Positions 9,804-17,612 of a stretch of DNA of 64,000 nucleotides are shown piece by piece. How positions within the stretch are numbered: the first letter of the stretch is position 1; each line of letters opens with the position of its first letter. Source of the DNA: Gemmobacter sp. (GTDB lineage Bacteria > Pseudomonadota > Alphaproteobacteria > Rhodobacterales > Rhodobacteraceae); assembly GCF_034676705.1 (NCBI RefSeq), contig NZ_JAUCBS010000002.1, forward strand, positions 444,001 to 508,000, read 5' to 3'. The position numbers and the translations under genes are program-made. A model generated the notes under the pieces. The model did no database searches. It was not told the origin of the DNA and saw only the letters and a list, made by a program, of their open reading frames with translations.

Positions 9804-10547
9804 CTATCCTCCCATCACGGCGGCATCGCCCATATAGGCGCGGCGCACGCTGCCGGAACGGTTCAGCGCCTCGGGCGTGCCTTCGGCAATCAGCCGTCCG
9901 CCCTGCATCAGATAGCCGTGATCCACGAATTGCAACGTGCGTTCGACCACCTGTTCGATCAGCAGGATCGACACCCCCCGCGCGCGGATGGTGGCCAGCT
10001 TGTCGAACACCTCCTCGACCATGATGGGGGCAAGGCCGGTGGACGGTTCGTCCAGCATGACCACATCGGGATGGCGGATCAGCGCCTGGGCAATGGCCAG
10101 CATCTGCTGTTGCCCGCCCGACAGCGCGCCAGCCGCATCCTGCCGCTTGTCGCGCAGCATGGGGAACAGGTCATACTGTTCGTCGAACCGCCGGGCGCGT
10201 TCATCGCGCGACAGGCGCATGGCGGCAAGGCCCAGTTCCAGATTGTCCTCGACGCTCATCTTGCGAAAGATGCGGCGGCCTTCGGCAACATGCGACATGC
10301 CCTTGCGCACCAACGCCTCGGCCGGCAGGCCGGTCACATCCTGGCCCGCCAGCGTCACCTTGCCCGCCATGGTGCGGATCAGCCCCGACACCGCGCGCAG
10401 CAGCGTGGTCTTGCCGGCGCCGTTCGCCCCCATCAGGGCCACCGCCTCGCCCCGGCCGACATGCAGGGTGATGTCGTGGACCACGGGGATCACGTTGTAA
10501 CCTGCGGTCACCCCCTGGACCGACAGGATCGGTTCCGGCCGTGTCAT
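9804..10547 (-). CDS. Branched-chain-type ABC transporter ATPase (LivF family)
   Basis: This 247-residue ABC ATPase of the LivF type has Walker A GANGAGKT, signature LSGGQQQ, Walker B VVMLDEPSTGL and the switch His region LLIEQVV (family-typical Gln/Glu instead of His). It ends with the family-typical RRAYMGD segment. It overlaps the permease-ATPase fusion gene by 4 bases (ATGA). With that gene, the LivH permease and the two binding proteins it forms a complete hydrophobic-amino-acid-type (HAAT) importer. In this context it likely carries the organic acid processed by the locus rather than leucine. Confidence 0.92.
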   Translation of the reverse strand: MTRPEPILSVQGVTAGYNVIPVVHDITLHVGRGEAVALMGANGAGKTTLLRAVSGLIRTMAGKVTLAGQDVTGLPAEALVRKGMSHVAEGRRIFRKMSVEDNLELGLAAMRLSRDERARRFDEQYDLFPMLRDKRQDAAGALSGGQQQMLAIAQALIRHPDVVMLDEPSTGLAPIMVEEVFDKLATIRARGVSILLIEQVVERTLQFVDHGYLMQGGRLIAEGTPEALNRSGSVRRAYMGDAAVMGG

Positions 10548-12355
10548 GCTGCCGCCCCTCCCATATAGGCCGCGATCACGCGGGGGTCGGAAAACACCTG
10601 CCCCGCACTGCCGGATGCCAGCACCGCGCCCTGATCCAGCACCGTCACATGATCGGCCACATCGACCACCAGTTCGACATGATGTTCCACCAGCACCAGC
10701 GTGATGCCCAGACGGCGGATTTCCTTGAGCAATTCGCCCAGCCGGTCCAGTTCGCCCATCGACAGGCCGGCGGCGGGTTCGTCCAGCAGGATCACACGCG
10801 GATGCGCCATCAGCGCGCGGGCAATTTCCGCCAGCCGCTGCTGGCCATGGGTCAGTTCGGCCGCCGGCACATGGGCCAGGTGATCCAGCCCGACCAGTTC
10901 CAGCAGCTGGCGCGCCTCGCGCAGCACCTGGCGGGATTCGCGGCGCGCACGCGGCAGGGTCAGCATCAGTTCGGGCAATGTCGCCGTTTCGCGGCTGAAC
11001 GCCCCGAAGCGCACGTTGTCCAAGAGCGACAGTTCCGCCAGCAGGCGCGGCTGCTGGAACGTGCGGGCCACGCCCAACGCGGCAAAGCCCGCAGGCTGGG
11101 TGCCCAGCCGTTCCTGCCCATCCACCCGGAAGCTGCCGCCATTCGCCGGGTAGAATCCGCAGATCACGTTCAACAGCGTGGTCTTGCCCGACCCGTTGGG
11201 GCCGACGATCACATGGATCGACCCCGGATCCACGCTCAGCGACACCCCGCGCAGCGCGCGCAGCCCGCCAAAGTTCTTCTGGATATCGCGGATCTCCAGC
11301 CCGGCACCCTGCACCGGATCAGCCTCGTGCCGGTTGACGGCGGCCTTGGGCGGCGCGGTCACGGCGGCGCGGCGGCGCTGGGAAAACTCGTGCAGCGCGC
11401 CCGCCAGACCCGACGGCATGAAGATGGAAAACAGCAGCAGGCAGATGCCGAAGGCAACAAGGCGGTAGTGGCTGAGAACGGTCAGGAATTCCGGCAGCAC
11501 ATAGAACGCCGCCACGCCAAAGATCGGCCCGGTCAGCCGCGCGGGCCCGCCCAGCACCACGATGAACAGGAACAGGATGGAAAATTCGAACCCGAATTCA
11601 TCCGGCGTGATCACGATCTTGGCGGCGGCATAGAACGCCCCGGCCAGCCCCGCGACTGCGCCCGAGATGGCAAAGGCCAGCAGGCGCAGCCAGGCGGTGG
11701 ACACGCCATTCGCCTCGGCCCCCACGGTGCCGTCGCGCAGGGCGCTGAACGCCCAGCCGATGCGCGACCGCGACAGGTTGGCCATCAGCCAGAACACCGC
11801 CGCTGCCGTGACCAGCACGATGATGAACAGCGACGGCCCCGCCTTCAGCCCCGGCAGCTTCGGGGACGGCACGCCGATCAGCCCGGCATAACCGCCGGTG
11901 ATGTCGCGCCAGTCCACCAGCAGGCTGGGCAGCAGCATGGTGAAGGCGACCGTGATCAGCACGAAATACCACGACGACAGCCGCAGCGCGGGCAGCCCCA
12001 GCACGACGCTAGCCGCGCAGCCCGCCAGCGTCGCCACCCCGGCGGCGGGCCAGAAGCCCACGCCGTGGCTCACGGTCAGGATGCCGGTGGCATAGGCCCC
12101 CACGCAGACCAGCGCGCCATGGGCGATCGAGATGATGCCGGTATAGCCCGACAGCACGTTCAGCCCCATGGCCGCGATCAGGTAGATCCCGGCAAAGGTG
12201 AACAGCATCTGCATGTGGCCGCTCTGGAACCCGGCCCAGATACCGGCCAGCACCAGCAGCCCGGCCAGCAGGTATTCCGGCACCAGCCAGCGGGCCAGCA
12301 CGCCCGGGGCGGCCCCGCCGGTGGCGGCGGCATTCGAGGAGAGGGTGGTGTTCAT
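10544..12355 (-). CDS. Fused LivM permease - LivG ATPase
   Basis: This 603-residue protein joins two subunits that are usually separate. Residues about 20-330 are a LivM-type permease with several membrane helices and the motif AAMGLNVLSGYTGIISIAHGA. After a hydrophilic linker (about 330-353), a LivG-type ATPase follows with Walker A GPNGSGKT, a variant signature LTHGQQRL, Walker B VILLDEPAAGL and the switch region LVEHHVELV. The C-terminus SDPRVIAAYMGG is LivG-like. No stop codon or frame change separates the halves, so it is a true fusion. It overlaps LivH by 4 bases on one side and LivF by 4 on the other. Confidence 0.93.
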   Translation of the reverse strand: MNTTLSSNAAATGGAAPGVLARWLVPEYLLAGLLVLAGIWAGFQSGHMQMLFTFAGIYLIAAMGLNVLSGYTGIISIAHGALVCVGAYATGILTVSHGVGFWPAAGVATLAGCAASVVLGLPALRLSSWYFVLITVAFTMLLPSLLVDWRDITGGYAGLIGVPSPKLPGLKAGPSLFIIVLVTAAAVFWLMANLSRSRIGWAFSALRDGTVGAEANGVSTAWLRLLAFAISGAVAGLAGAFYAAAKIVITPDEFGFEFSILFLFIVVLGGPARLTGPIFGVAAFYVLPEFLTVLSHYRLVAFGICLLLFSIFMPSGLAGALHEFSQRRRAAVTAPPKAAVNRHEADPVQGAGLEIRDIQKNFGGLRALRGVSLSVDPGSIHVIVGPNGSGKTTLLNVICGFYPANGGSFRVDGQERLGTQPAGFAALGVARTFQQPRLLAELSLLDNVRFGAFSRETATLPELMLTLPRARRESRQVLREARQLLELVGLDHLAHVPAAELTHGQQRLAEIARALMAHPRVILLDEPAAGLSMGELDRLGELLKEIRRLGITLVLVEHHVELVVDVADHVTVLDQGAVLASGSAGQVFSDPRVIAAYMGGAAA

Positions 12356-13245
12356 ACGGTGCGCCCCATGGGTCGGCCCATCAGGCCCTGCGGACGGACA
12401 AGCAGGATCGCCAGCAGCACCAAGAGCAGCACCAGCTGCCGGGTGCCCGTGGACATGTACAGCGATCCCACGCTTTCGATGCAGCCGATCAGCACCCCGC
12501 CGATCAGCGTGCCCCAGTTAGACCCGACGCCGCCCACGGCCATCGCCATGAACCCCTTGACCAGCAGCGCCAGCCCCAGCGTGGTCGAGGCCAGCAGCAG
12601 CGGCGCCGCCAGGATGCCCGCCAGCGCGCAATAGGCCGCGCCGGCCCCGAACGACAGCATGGTGATGTGCATCGGGTTGATCCCCATCAGCCGCGCGCCG
12701 TCCTGATCCTCGGCCACGGCGGAAATGGACTTGCCGATCAGCGTCTTGCGATAGAACCAGTCCAGCCCCAGGATGGACGCCACCACGATCAGCACCACCG
12801 CGATCTGGTGGGTGTTGAAGGTGACGGCGCCGATCACCTGCGAACTGGTGCCGGTGCCCGGCACCGGGGGCACGAACCGCGGATCGGCCCGCCAGGCCTG
12901 ATCGGCCAGGTTGATGATGATGATGGAAAACGCCAGCGTGCTGGTCAGCCAGCCATGACTGTGGGCGCCTGCCTTGAAATGCGGGGCCACGGCGATGCGT
13001 TCTTCCAGCATGCCAAAGATGCCCACCGCCAGGACGACCGCCGTTGCCGCCAGAATCCAGACCACCCCGGCCTCGGTGATCAGCAGCCAGGCCAGCATCG
13101 CCCCCAGCATGACGAATTCGCCCTGCGCCAGGTTGAACACGTTGGTCGGCTTGTACGAGATGTTCAGCCCGATCCCGACCATCGCATAGATGGCCCCGAT
13201 CGCGACCCCGTTGACCATAAGGGCCAGGATGTCTGTCAGCAGCAT
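12352..13245 (-). CDS. Branched-chain-type ABC transporter permease (LivH family)
   Basis: This 297-residue inner-membrane permease has about eight hydrophobic segments. It carries the LivH-type motifs GAIYAMVGIGLNISYK and NLAQGEFVMLGA near the N-terminus and GGVGSNWGTLIGGVLIGCIES in the cytoplasmic EAA-like region. It pairs with the LivM half of the adjacent fusion protein to form the translocation channel. It starts 16 bases after the binding-protein gene and overlaps the fusion gene by 4 bases, so the operon order is binding protein, LivH, LivM-LivG, LivF. Confidence 0.93.
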   Translation of the reverse strand: MLLTDILALMVNGVAIGAIYAMVGIGLNISYKPTNVFNLAQGEFVMLGAMLAWLLITEAGVVWILAATAVVLAVGIFGMLEERIAVAPHFKAGAHSHGWLTSTLAFSIIIINLADQAWRADPRFVPPVPGTGTSSQVIGAVTFNTHQIAVVLIVVASILGLDWFYRKTLIGKSISAVAEDQDGARLMGINPMHITMLSFGAGAAYCALAGILAAPLLLASTTLGLALLVKGFMAMAVGGVGSNWGTLIGGVLIGCIESVGSLYMSTGTRQLVLLLVLLAILLVRPQGLMGRPMGRTV

Positions 13246-13261
13246 CGGCGGTCCCCTGTCA

Positions 13262-14494
13262 TCAGCCGCGCGGACGGAACAGCCCGCGCGAGGTGGTCAT
13301 CAGCTCGCTCGCCGGGGCAAAGACCTGCGCCATGGCCGCCGCATCGGGACCGTAGCCGGTATGGTTGCCGGGGGTAAAGCTCATGGGGCCATAAAGCCCT
13401 TCATAGCCCGTCAGCTTGTCCAGATAGGCCTTCAGATCGTCGCTTTTCAGCGATTGGGTGGCCTCGGCCGCATGGGCGACGACGTGCAGGAAGTCATAAT
13501 ACGGGCTGGTCGCGGCCGGCGGCAGCGAGCTGTCGGGCAGGTTCAGCCTGGCCAGCTTGGTGACAAAGGCCCGGACCCGTTCGGTCGGCTGGTCGGCATC
13601 GGTAAAGGTCAGCCCCTTGTACGAGGCGGCATAGACCTCGGGGTATTTGGCCGAGTCCGGCACGGCGTTCGGCGCGGTGGCGAACACCAGGCCGGTATGG
13701 CCCACCACCGGCGGTTTCCACCCCAGGCGGTCCAGCCCGACGAAGAACTGCGTCACGTCGATGGCGTTCGAGACGAAGGCGCACAACGCCTCGGCGCCCG
13801 AGGACCGCAGGTCGCGCAGGAACGGCGTCAGGTCGGGCGAACGCAGCGGCGACACCCGGCTGGCCACCAGGTTCAGCCCGGCCTTGGCCAGTTCCACCTT
13901 GCAGGCTTCCAGCACGCTGGTGCCGGCGGCGGAATCCTCGACCAGCACGCCGATGTTCTTGTGCGGGGTCTTGGTCGACAGATATTCCGCGTATTTCACC
14001 GCCTGCGTGGCCACGGTAAAGCCGCACTGGTAGTGATAGGGGTAACGGGCGCCGTCGCCGCCTTCGCTGGCGGTGATGTAGCCCGACTGGATGATACCCG
14101 CCGGCGTCGCCACGGCCAGCGCGGCCAGCGTCTGGGAACTGCCGACCGGGCCGACGACGATGTTGATATCATCCTCGATCAGCTGGCGCACGGCGATGGG
14201 CTGGTTGGCCGGGGCGCCGGCATCGTCCACCTCGACCTTGACCAGCTTGCGGCCCAGGATGCCGCCCTTGGCGTTGATTTCCTCCAGCGCGATGTCGCCG
14301 GCGGCGTAGAGCGATTCAAAGCTGGAGGCCAGCGGCCCGGTCAGCGGGCGCAACCAGCCGATCTTCAGATCACCCGTGCTGGCGCGCAGGATCGACGGTG
14401 CAGCCAGCAGCGCGCCGGTGGCCATGGCGCCAGTGGCAAGGAAGCGGCGCCGCCCGAAGGCGGCAGCCGCAGGGCCTTTCGACAGTTTCGTCAT
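13262..14494 (-). CDS. Periplasmic binding protein of the LIV-type importer (copy A)
   Basis: This 410-residue type I periplasmic binding protein begins with a twin-arginine-type signal (GRRRFLATGAMATGALLAAP), so export by Tat is likely. The mature part opens LKIGWLRPLTGPLASS and contains INAKGGILGRKL and GPVGSSQTLAAL, typical of LivJ-like amino acid/amide-binding proteins. GGAGGA lies 5 bases before the ATG and fixes the start. It is clearly a paralogue of the next gene upstream (14613-15833), sharing long identical stretches. It lies directly before the permease genes. Confidence 0.92.
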   Translation of the reverse strand: MTKLSKGPAAAAFGRRRFLATGAMATGALLAAPSILRASTGDLKIGWLRPLTGPLASSFESLYAAGDIALEEINAKGGILGRKLVKVEVDDAGAPANQPIAVRQLIEDDINIVVGPVGSSQTLAALAVATPAGIIQSGYITASEGGDGARYPYHYQCGFTVATQAVKYAEYLSTKTPHKNIGVLVEDSAAGTSVLEACKVELAKAGLNLVASRVSPLRSPDLTPFLRDLRSSGAEALCAFVSNAIDVTQFFVGLDRLGWKPPVVGHTGLVFATAPNAVPDSAKYPEVYAASYKGLTFTDADQPTERVRAFVTKLARLNLPDSSLPPAATSPYYDFLHVVAHAAEATQSLKSDDLKAYLDKLTGYEGLYGPMSFTPGNHTGYGPDAAAMAQVFAPASELMTTSRGLFRPRG

Positions 14495-14548
14495 GTTATT
14501 CCTCCCATGGGCAGACCGCACCCGTTGTTGCAGCCCCGGACCGACGAT

Positions 14549-14572
14549 AGTCAGCCCCCGCCGGGGCTGACT
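14549..14572. promoter_or_regulatory. Perfect 10-bp inverted repeat upstream of binding protein A
   Basis: AGTCAGCCCC and its exact complement are separated by CGCC, 55 bases upstream of the binding-protein start. It could be an operator or a terminator after the upstream paralogue's transcript. The right arm runs into the 19-bp element shared with the other copy. Confidence 0.45.
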
Positions 14573-14587
14573 TGCGTTGACTCGCTG
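14569..14587 (+). promoter_or_regulatory. Conserved 19-bp upstream element, copy 1
   Basis: The element GACTTGCGTTGACTCGCTG lies about 75 bases upstream of binding protein A. It matches 17 of 19 bases of the element at 15900-15918, which sits at a similar distance (67 bases) upstream of binding protein B. Conservation outside the coding regions suggests a shared regulator site; the regulator is unknown. Confidence 0.5.
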
Positions 14588-14612
14588 ATGGGCCGGGCAA
14601 ACCGCCGGGGCC

Positions 14613-15833
14613 CTAGCCGCGCGGCCGGAACAGGCCCTTGGTCGTGGTGTAAAGCGGACTGGCGTCGGGGAACACCTGTGCCATCGCCGCTTCGCCGGGA
14701 CCATAGGCGGTGTGGTTTTCGGCGGTAAAGGACATGTCGCCGAAAATGCCCTTGTGTCCGCGCATCTGGTCCAGCCAGCCCTTGATCTTGCCGCTGTCCA
14801 GCGACCCCGTCGCCTCGGCCCCGGCGGCCACCACATGCAGGAAGTCATAGAACGGGCTGGTCGCCGCCGGTGCCAGCGCGGCATCGGCCAGGCCAAAGCC
14901 CAGGATCCGGTCGATATAGCCGCGCAGCCGGGCGTCGGGTTCCTGGCCCGGGGCAAAGGTCAGGCTGCGGTAGCTGGCGCCATAGACATCGGCATAGCGG
15001 CCCGCCGGGGGAATGGCCTCGGCGCTGGAGGCGTAGAACAGCCCGGTATGCCCCACGATCAGCGGTTGCCACGACAGCCGGTCCAGCCCGACGAACACCT
15101 GCGTGGCGTCGATGGCATTGGCCACGAACACGCACAGCGCCTCGGCCCCGCCAGCGCGCAGGTCGCGCAGGAAGGGGGTCATGTCATTGGACCGCAGCGG
15201 CGACACCCGGCTGCCGGTCAGCGTCAGGCCGCGCGCGGGCAATTCGCGCTGCAAGGCATCCAGCACGCTGGTGCCGGCGGCCGAATCCTCGACCAGCACG
15301 CCCGCCTTGGTCACCCCGCGCGCCTTGAGGAAATCGGCATACAGCACCGCCTGCGCCGCCACGGTAAAGCTGCACTGGTAATGGAACGGATAGCGCCGCC
15401 CGTCGCCGCCATCGCTGGCGGTGATGTAGCCGCAGTGCAGCATCTCGGCCGGGGTCGATACGGCCAGCGCGGCCAGCGTCTGCGAACTGCCGACCGGGCC
15501 GACAACGATGTTGATCTGCTCCTCGGCCAGCTGGCGCAGGGCGATGGGCTGCTGGGCCGGCGACCCGGCGTCGTCCACCTCGAACTTTTCCAGCTTGCGG
15601 CCCAGGATGCCGCCCTTGGCGTTGATTTCCTCCAGCGCGATGTCGCCAGCGGCAAAGTTGCCGACAAAGGTTGATGCCATCGGCCCGGTCAGCGGCCGCA
15701 CCCAGCCGACGCGCAGCACGTCGGACGCCCGCAGGATGCCCGGCGCCGCCAGCACGGCGCCCCCGGCCACCGCACCCAGCAACACCCCGCGCCGCCCGAT
15801 GGTGCCGCCGGTCTTCATGGTCTTGTCTGCCAT
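14613..15833 (-). CDS. Periplasmic binding protein of the LIV-type importer (copy B)
   Basis: This 406-residue paralogue of the preceding protein has a twin-arginine-like signal (IGRRGVLLGAVAGGAVLAAP) and a mature domain opening LRVGWVRPLTGPMAST. The segment GDIALEEINAKGGILGRKL is identical in both copies. An open frame continues far upstream, but GGGAGG 5 bases before the ATG at 15833 and the signal peptide fix the start. The two binding proteins share one set of membrane genes, so they probably deliver related substrates. The 118-bp gap to copy A holds its own upstream elements, so the copies may be separately expressed. Confidence 0.92.
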   Translation of the reverse strand: MADKTMKTGGTIGRRGVLLGAVAGGAVLAAPGILRASDVLRVGWVRPLTGPMASTFVGNFAAGDIALEEINAKGGILGRKLEKFEVDDAGSPAQQPIALRQLAEEQINIVVGPVGSSQTLAALAVSTPAEMLHCGYITASDGGDGRRYPFHYQCSFTVAAQAVLYADFLKARGVTKAGVLVEDSAAGTSVLDALQRELPARGLTLTGSRVSPLRSNDMTPFLRDLRAGGAEALCVFVANAIDATQVFVGLDRLSWQPLIVGHTGLFYASSAEAIPPAGRYADVYGASYRSLTFAPGQEPDARLRGYIDRILGFGLADAALAPAATSPFYDFLHVVAAGAEATGSLDSGKIKGWLDQMRGHKGIFGDMSFTAENHTAYGPGEAAMAQVFPDASPLYTTTKGLFRPRG

Positions 15834-15879
15834 TCCATCCTCCCTGATCGCGGCCACTCCCTGCCGCGGCGTCAAGCAT

Positions 15880-15918
15880 GACTTGCGGCGCCCGCGCGGG
15901 ACTTGCGGCGACTCGCTG
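15880..15918 (+). promoter_or_regulatory. Tandem GACTTGCGGCG repeats including the 19-bp element, copy 2
   Basis: GACTTGCGGCG occurs at 15880-15890 and again at 15900-15910, exactly 20 bases apart (two helical turns). The second copy extends into GACTTGCGGCGACTCGCTG, matching the element upstream of the other binding protein. The block lies in the 180-bp region between divergently transcribed binding protein B and the second CoA ligase, where a shared operator would control both. Confidence 0.5.
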
Positions 15919-15920
15919 GG

Positions 15921-15936
15921 TGCCGACCAGTCGGCA
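15921..15936. promoter_or_regulatory. Perfect palindrome in divergent control region
   Basis: TGCCGACCAGTCGGCA has 7-bp arms around a CA centre. It lies 2 bases after the 19-bp element, roughly mid-way between the two divergent starts. The shape fits a binding site for a dimeric regulator. No regulator gene adjoins the locus. Confidence 0.45.
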
Positions 15937-16013
15937 CAAGTGCTGCGTGCGGGTCGCGCTAGTATGGGCAGGCAGGGACATGTCCCGGCCCGACAGCAAC
16001 CGACGGATCCGCC

Positions 16014-17612
16014 ATGACCGATGCCCCCGGCCCCGCCCTGCCCTGCCGCCCGCTGCCCCCGCTGGCCGCCCGCACCCTGCCCGCCGTGATGGCGCGCGCG
16101 CTGGCCACCTGCCCCGACCGCATCGCCGTGCAGGACACCACGCGCGCGCTCAGCTACGCCGCCTTGCAGGCCGAGGCGCTGGCGCTGGCCGGCGGCCTGG
16201 CCCGGCTGGGGGTGGCGCGGCAGGAAGCGGTGCTGCTGATGCTGGACAACCATGCCGACTACGTCGCCTGCTGGCTGGCGCTTGGCCTGACCGCGCGGGT
16301 CGAGGTGCCGGTGAACACCGCCTATGTCGGCACGATCCTGGCCCATGTGATCAACACCAGCGGCGCCCGGGTGATGGTGCTGGACGCGGCCCATGTGCCC
16401 GCCGTGCTGGCGGTGGCCGATGCGCTGACGCATCTGACCATGCTGGTGGTGCGCGGCGACATGCCGGCGGACACCGGCCGGCTGGGCGCGCTGCCCTATG
16501 CCGCGCTGCCCGATACGCCGCAGCCGGTGGCCGATGTGGCGCCACAGGAGTTGATGGCGATCATGTATACCTCGGGCACCACCGGCCTTTCGAAAGGCGT
16601 GCGGATCACCCATGCCCATGCCTACGGCTATTGCACGCCCGATCTGTATGGCGCCTGCGGCCCGGGCGATGTGTCGCTGGTGCTGCTGCCGCTGTTCCAT
16701 ATCGGCGGCCAGTGGAAGGGCGTCTACAACGCCCTGATCGCGCAGGCCACCGCTGTTGTGCTGCCACGCTTTTCCGCCAGCCGGTTCTGGGAGGATGTGC
16801 GCCAGTATCGCGTGACCTACACCATGCTGCTGGGCGCGATGGTCGAATTCCTCGACCGCCAGCCTGCCCGCCCCGACGATGCCGACCACAGCCTGCGCCG
16901 CATCGTCATGGTGCCGGTGATTGCCGAACTGGACAGCTTCAAGGCGCGGTTCGGCATTCCCACCGTCAGCACCGGCTATGGGTCCACCGAAGCCTCGCTG
17001 GTGATCCTGTCGCCGATGGGGGGCGCGGAACCCGGGCGCATCGGCTGGCCCCGCCCCGATTTCGAGGTGCGGCTGGTGGATGCCGATGACAACGAGGTGC
17101 CGCGCGGCACGGCCGGCGAACTGGTGGTGCGCCCGCGCGAGCCCTGGGTGATGATGGCCGGTTATCACGGCATGCCCGAGGCCACGGCCGAGGCGTGGCG
17201 CAACCTGTGGTTCCACACCGGCGACATGATGCGGCAGGACGACCGGGGCATGTTCGCCTTTGTCGACCGGGCCAAGGATGCGCTGCGCCGGCGGGGCGAA
17301 AACATTTCCAGCTTCGAGGTGGAGCGCGAGATCTACGCCCATCCGCAGGTGCGCGAATGCGCCGTGGTCGCCGCCGCCAGCGATGCGACCGAGGATGACA
17401 TTCTGGCCTGCGTCGTGCTGGCCCCCGGTGCCACGCTGGATGCGCCCGCGCTGCATGCCTTTCTTCAGGGCCGGATGCCGCGCTTCATGGTGCCGCGCTA
17501 TATCCGGCTGATGGACAGCCTGCCCAAGACACCGACCGAGAAAATCCGCAAGCAAGCCTTGCGGGCCGAAGGGCCGGTGCCCGGAACCTTTGATGCGGAG
17601 ATCCCCCGATGA
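16014..17612 (+). CDS. Acyl-CoA synthetase (AMP-forming), second copy
   Basis: This 532-residue adenylate-forming ligase is a paralogue of the one at 8183-9799. Core motifs are IMYTSGTTGLSKGV, GYGSTEASLV, WFHTGD and DALRRRGENISSFEVE, with the catalytic Lys in PKTPTEKIRK. It should activate a carboxylic acid with ATP and CoA. It opens a short plus-strand operon and overlaps the second carboxyltransferase by 4 bases (ATGA), repeating the ligase plus carboxyltransferase pairing of the minus-strand operon. The two ligases differ across the substrate region (LLPLFHIGGQWKG versus NLPLFHVGGTVPV), so they may activate different acids. Confidence 0.9.
   Translation: MTDAPGPALPCRPLPPLAARTLPAVMARALATCPDRIAVQDTTRALSYAALQAEALALAGGLARLGVARQEAVLLMLDNHADYVACWLALGLTARVEVPVNTAYVGTILAHVINTSGARVMVLDAAHVPAVLAVADALTHLTMLVVRGDMPADTGRLGALPYAALPDTPQPVADVAPQELMAIMYTSGTTGLSKGVRITHAHAYGYCTPDLYGACGPGDVSLVLLPLFHIGGQWKGVYNALIAQATAVVLPRFSASRFWEDVRQYRVTYTMLLGAMVEFLDRQPARPDDADHSLRRIVMVPVIAELDSFKARFGIPTVSTGYGSTEASLVILSPMGGAEPGRIGWPRPDFEVRLVDADDNEVPRGTAGELVVRPREPWVMMAGYHGMPEATAEAWRNLWFHTGDMMRQDDRGMFAFVDRAKDALRRRGENISSFEVEREIYAHPQVRECAVVAAASDATEDDILACVVLAPGATLDAPALHAFLQGRMPRFMVPRYIRLMDSLPKTPTEKIRKQALRAEGPVPGTFDAEIPR

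Noticed and set aside
15834..17555. N-terminal extension of binding protein B by an upstream open frame
   Set aside because: A signal peptide and strong ribosome-binding site mark the ATG at 15833; the extension is the antisense of the second CoA ligase gene.
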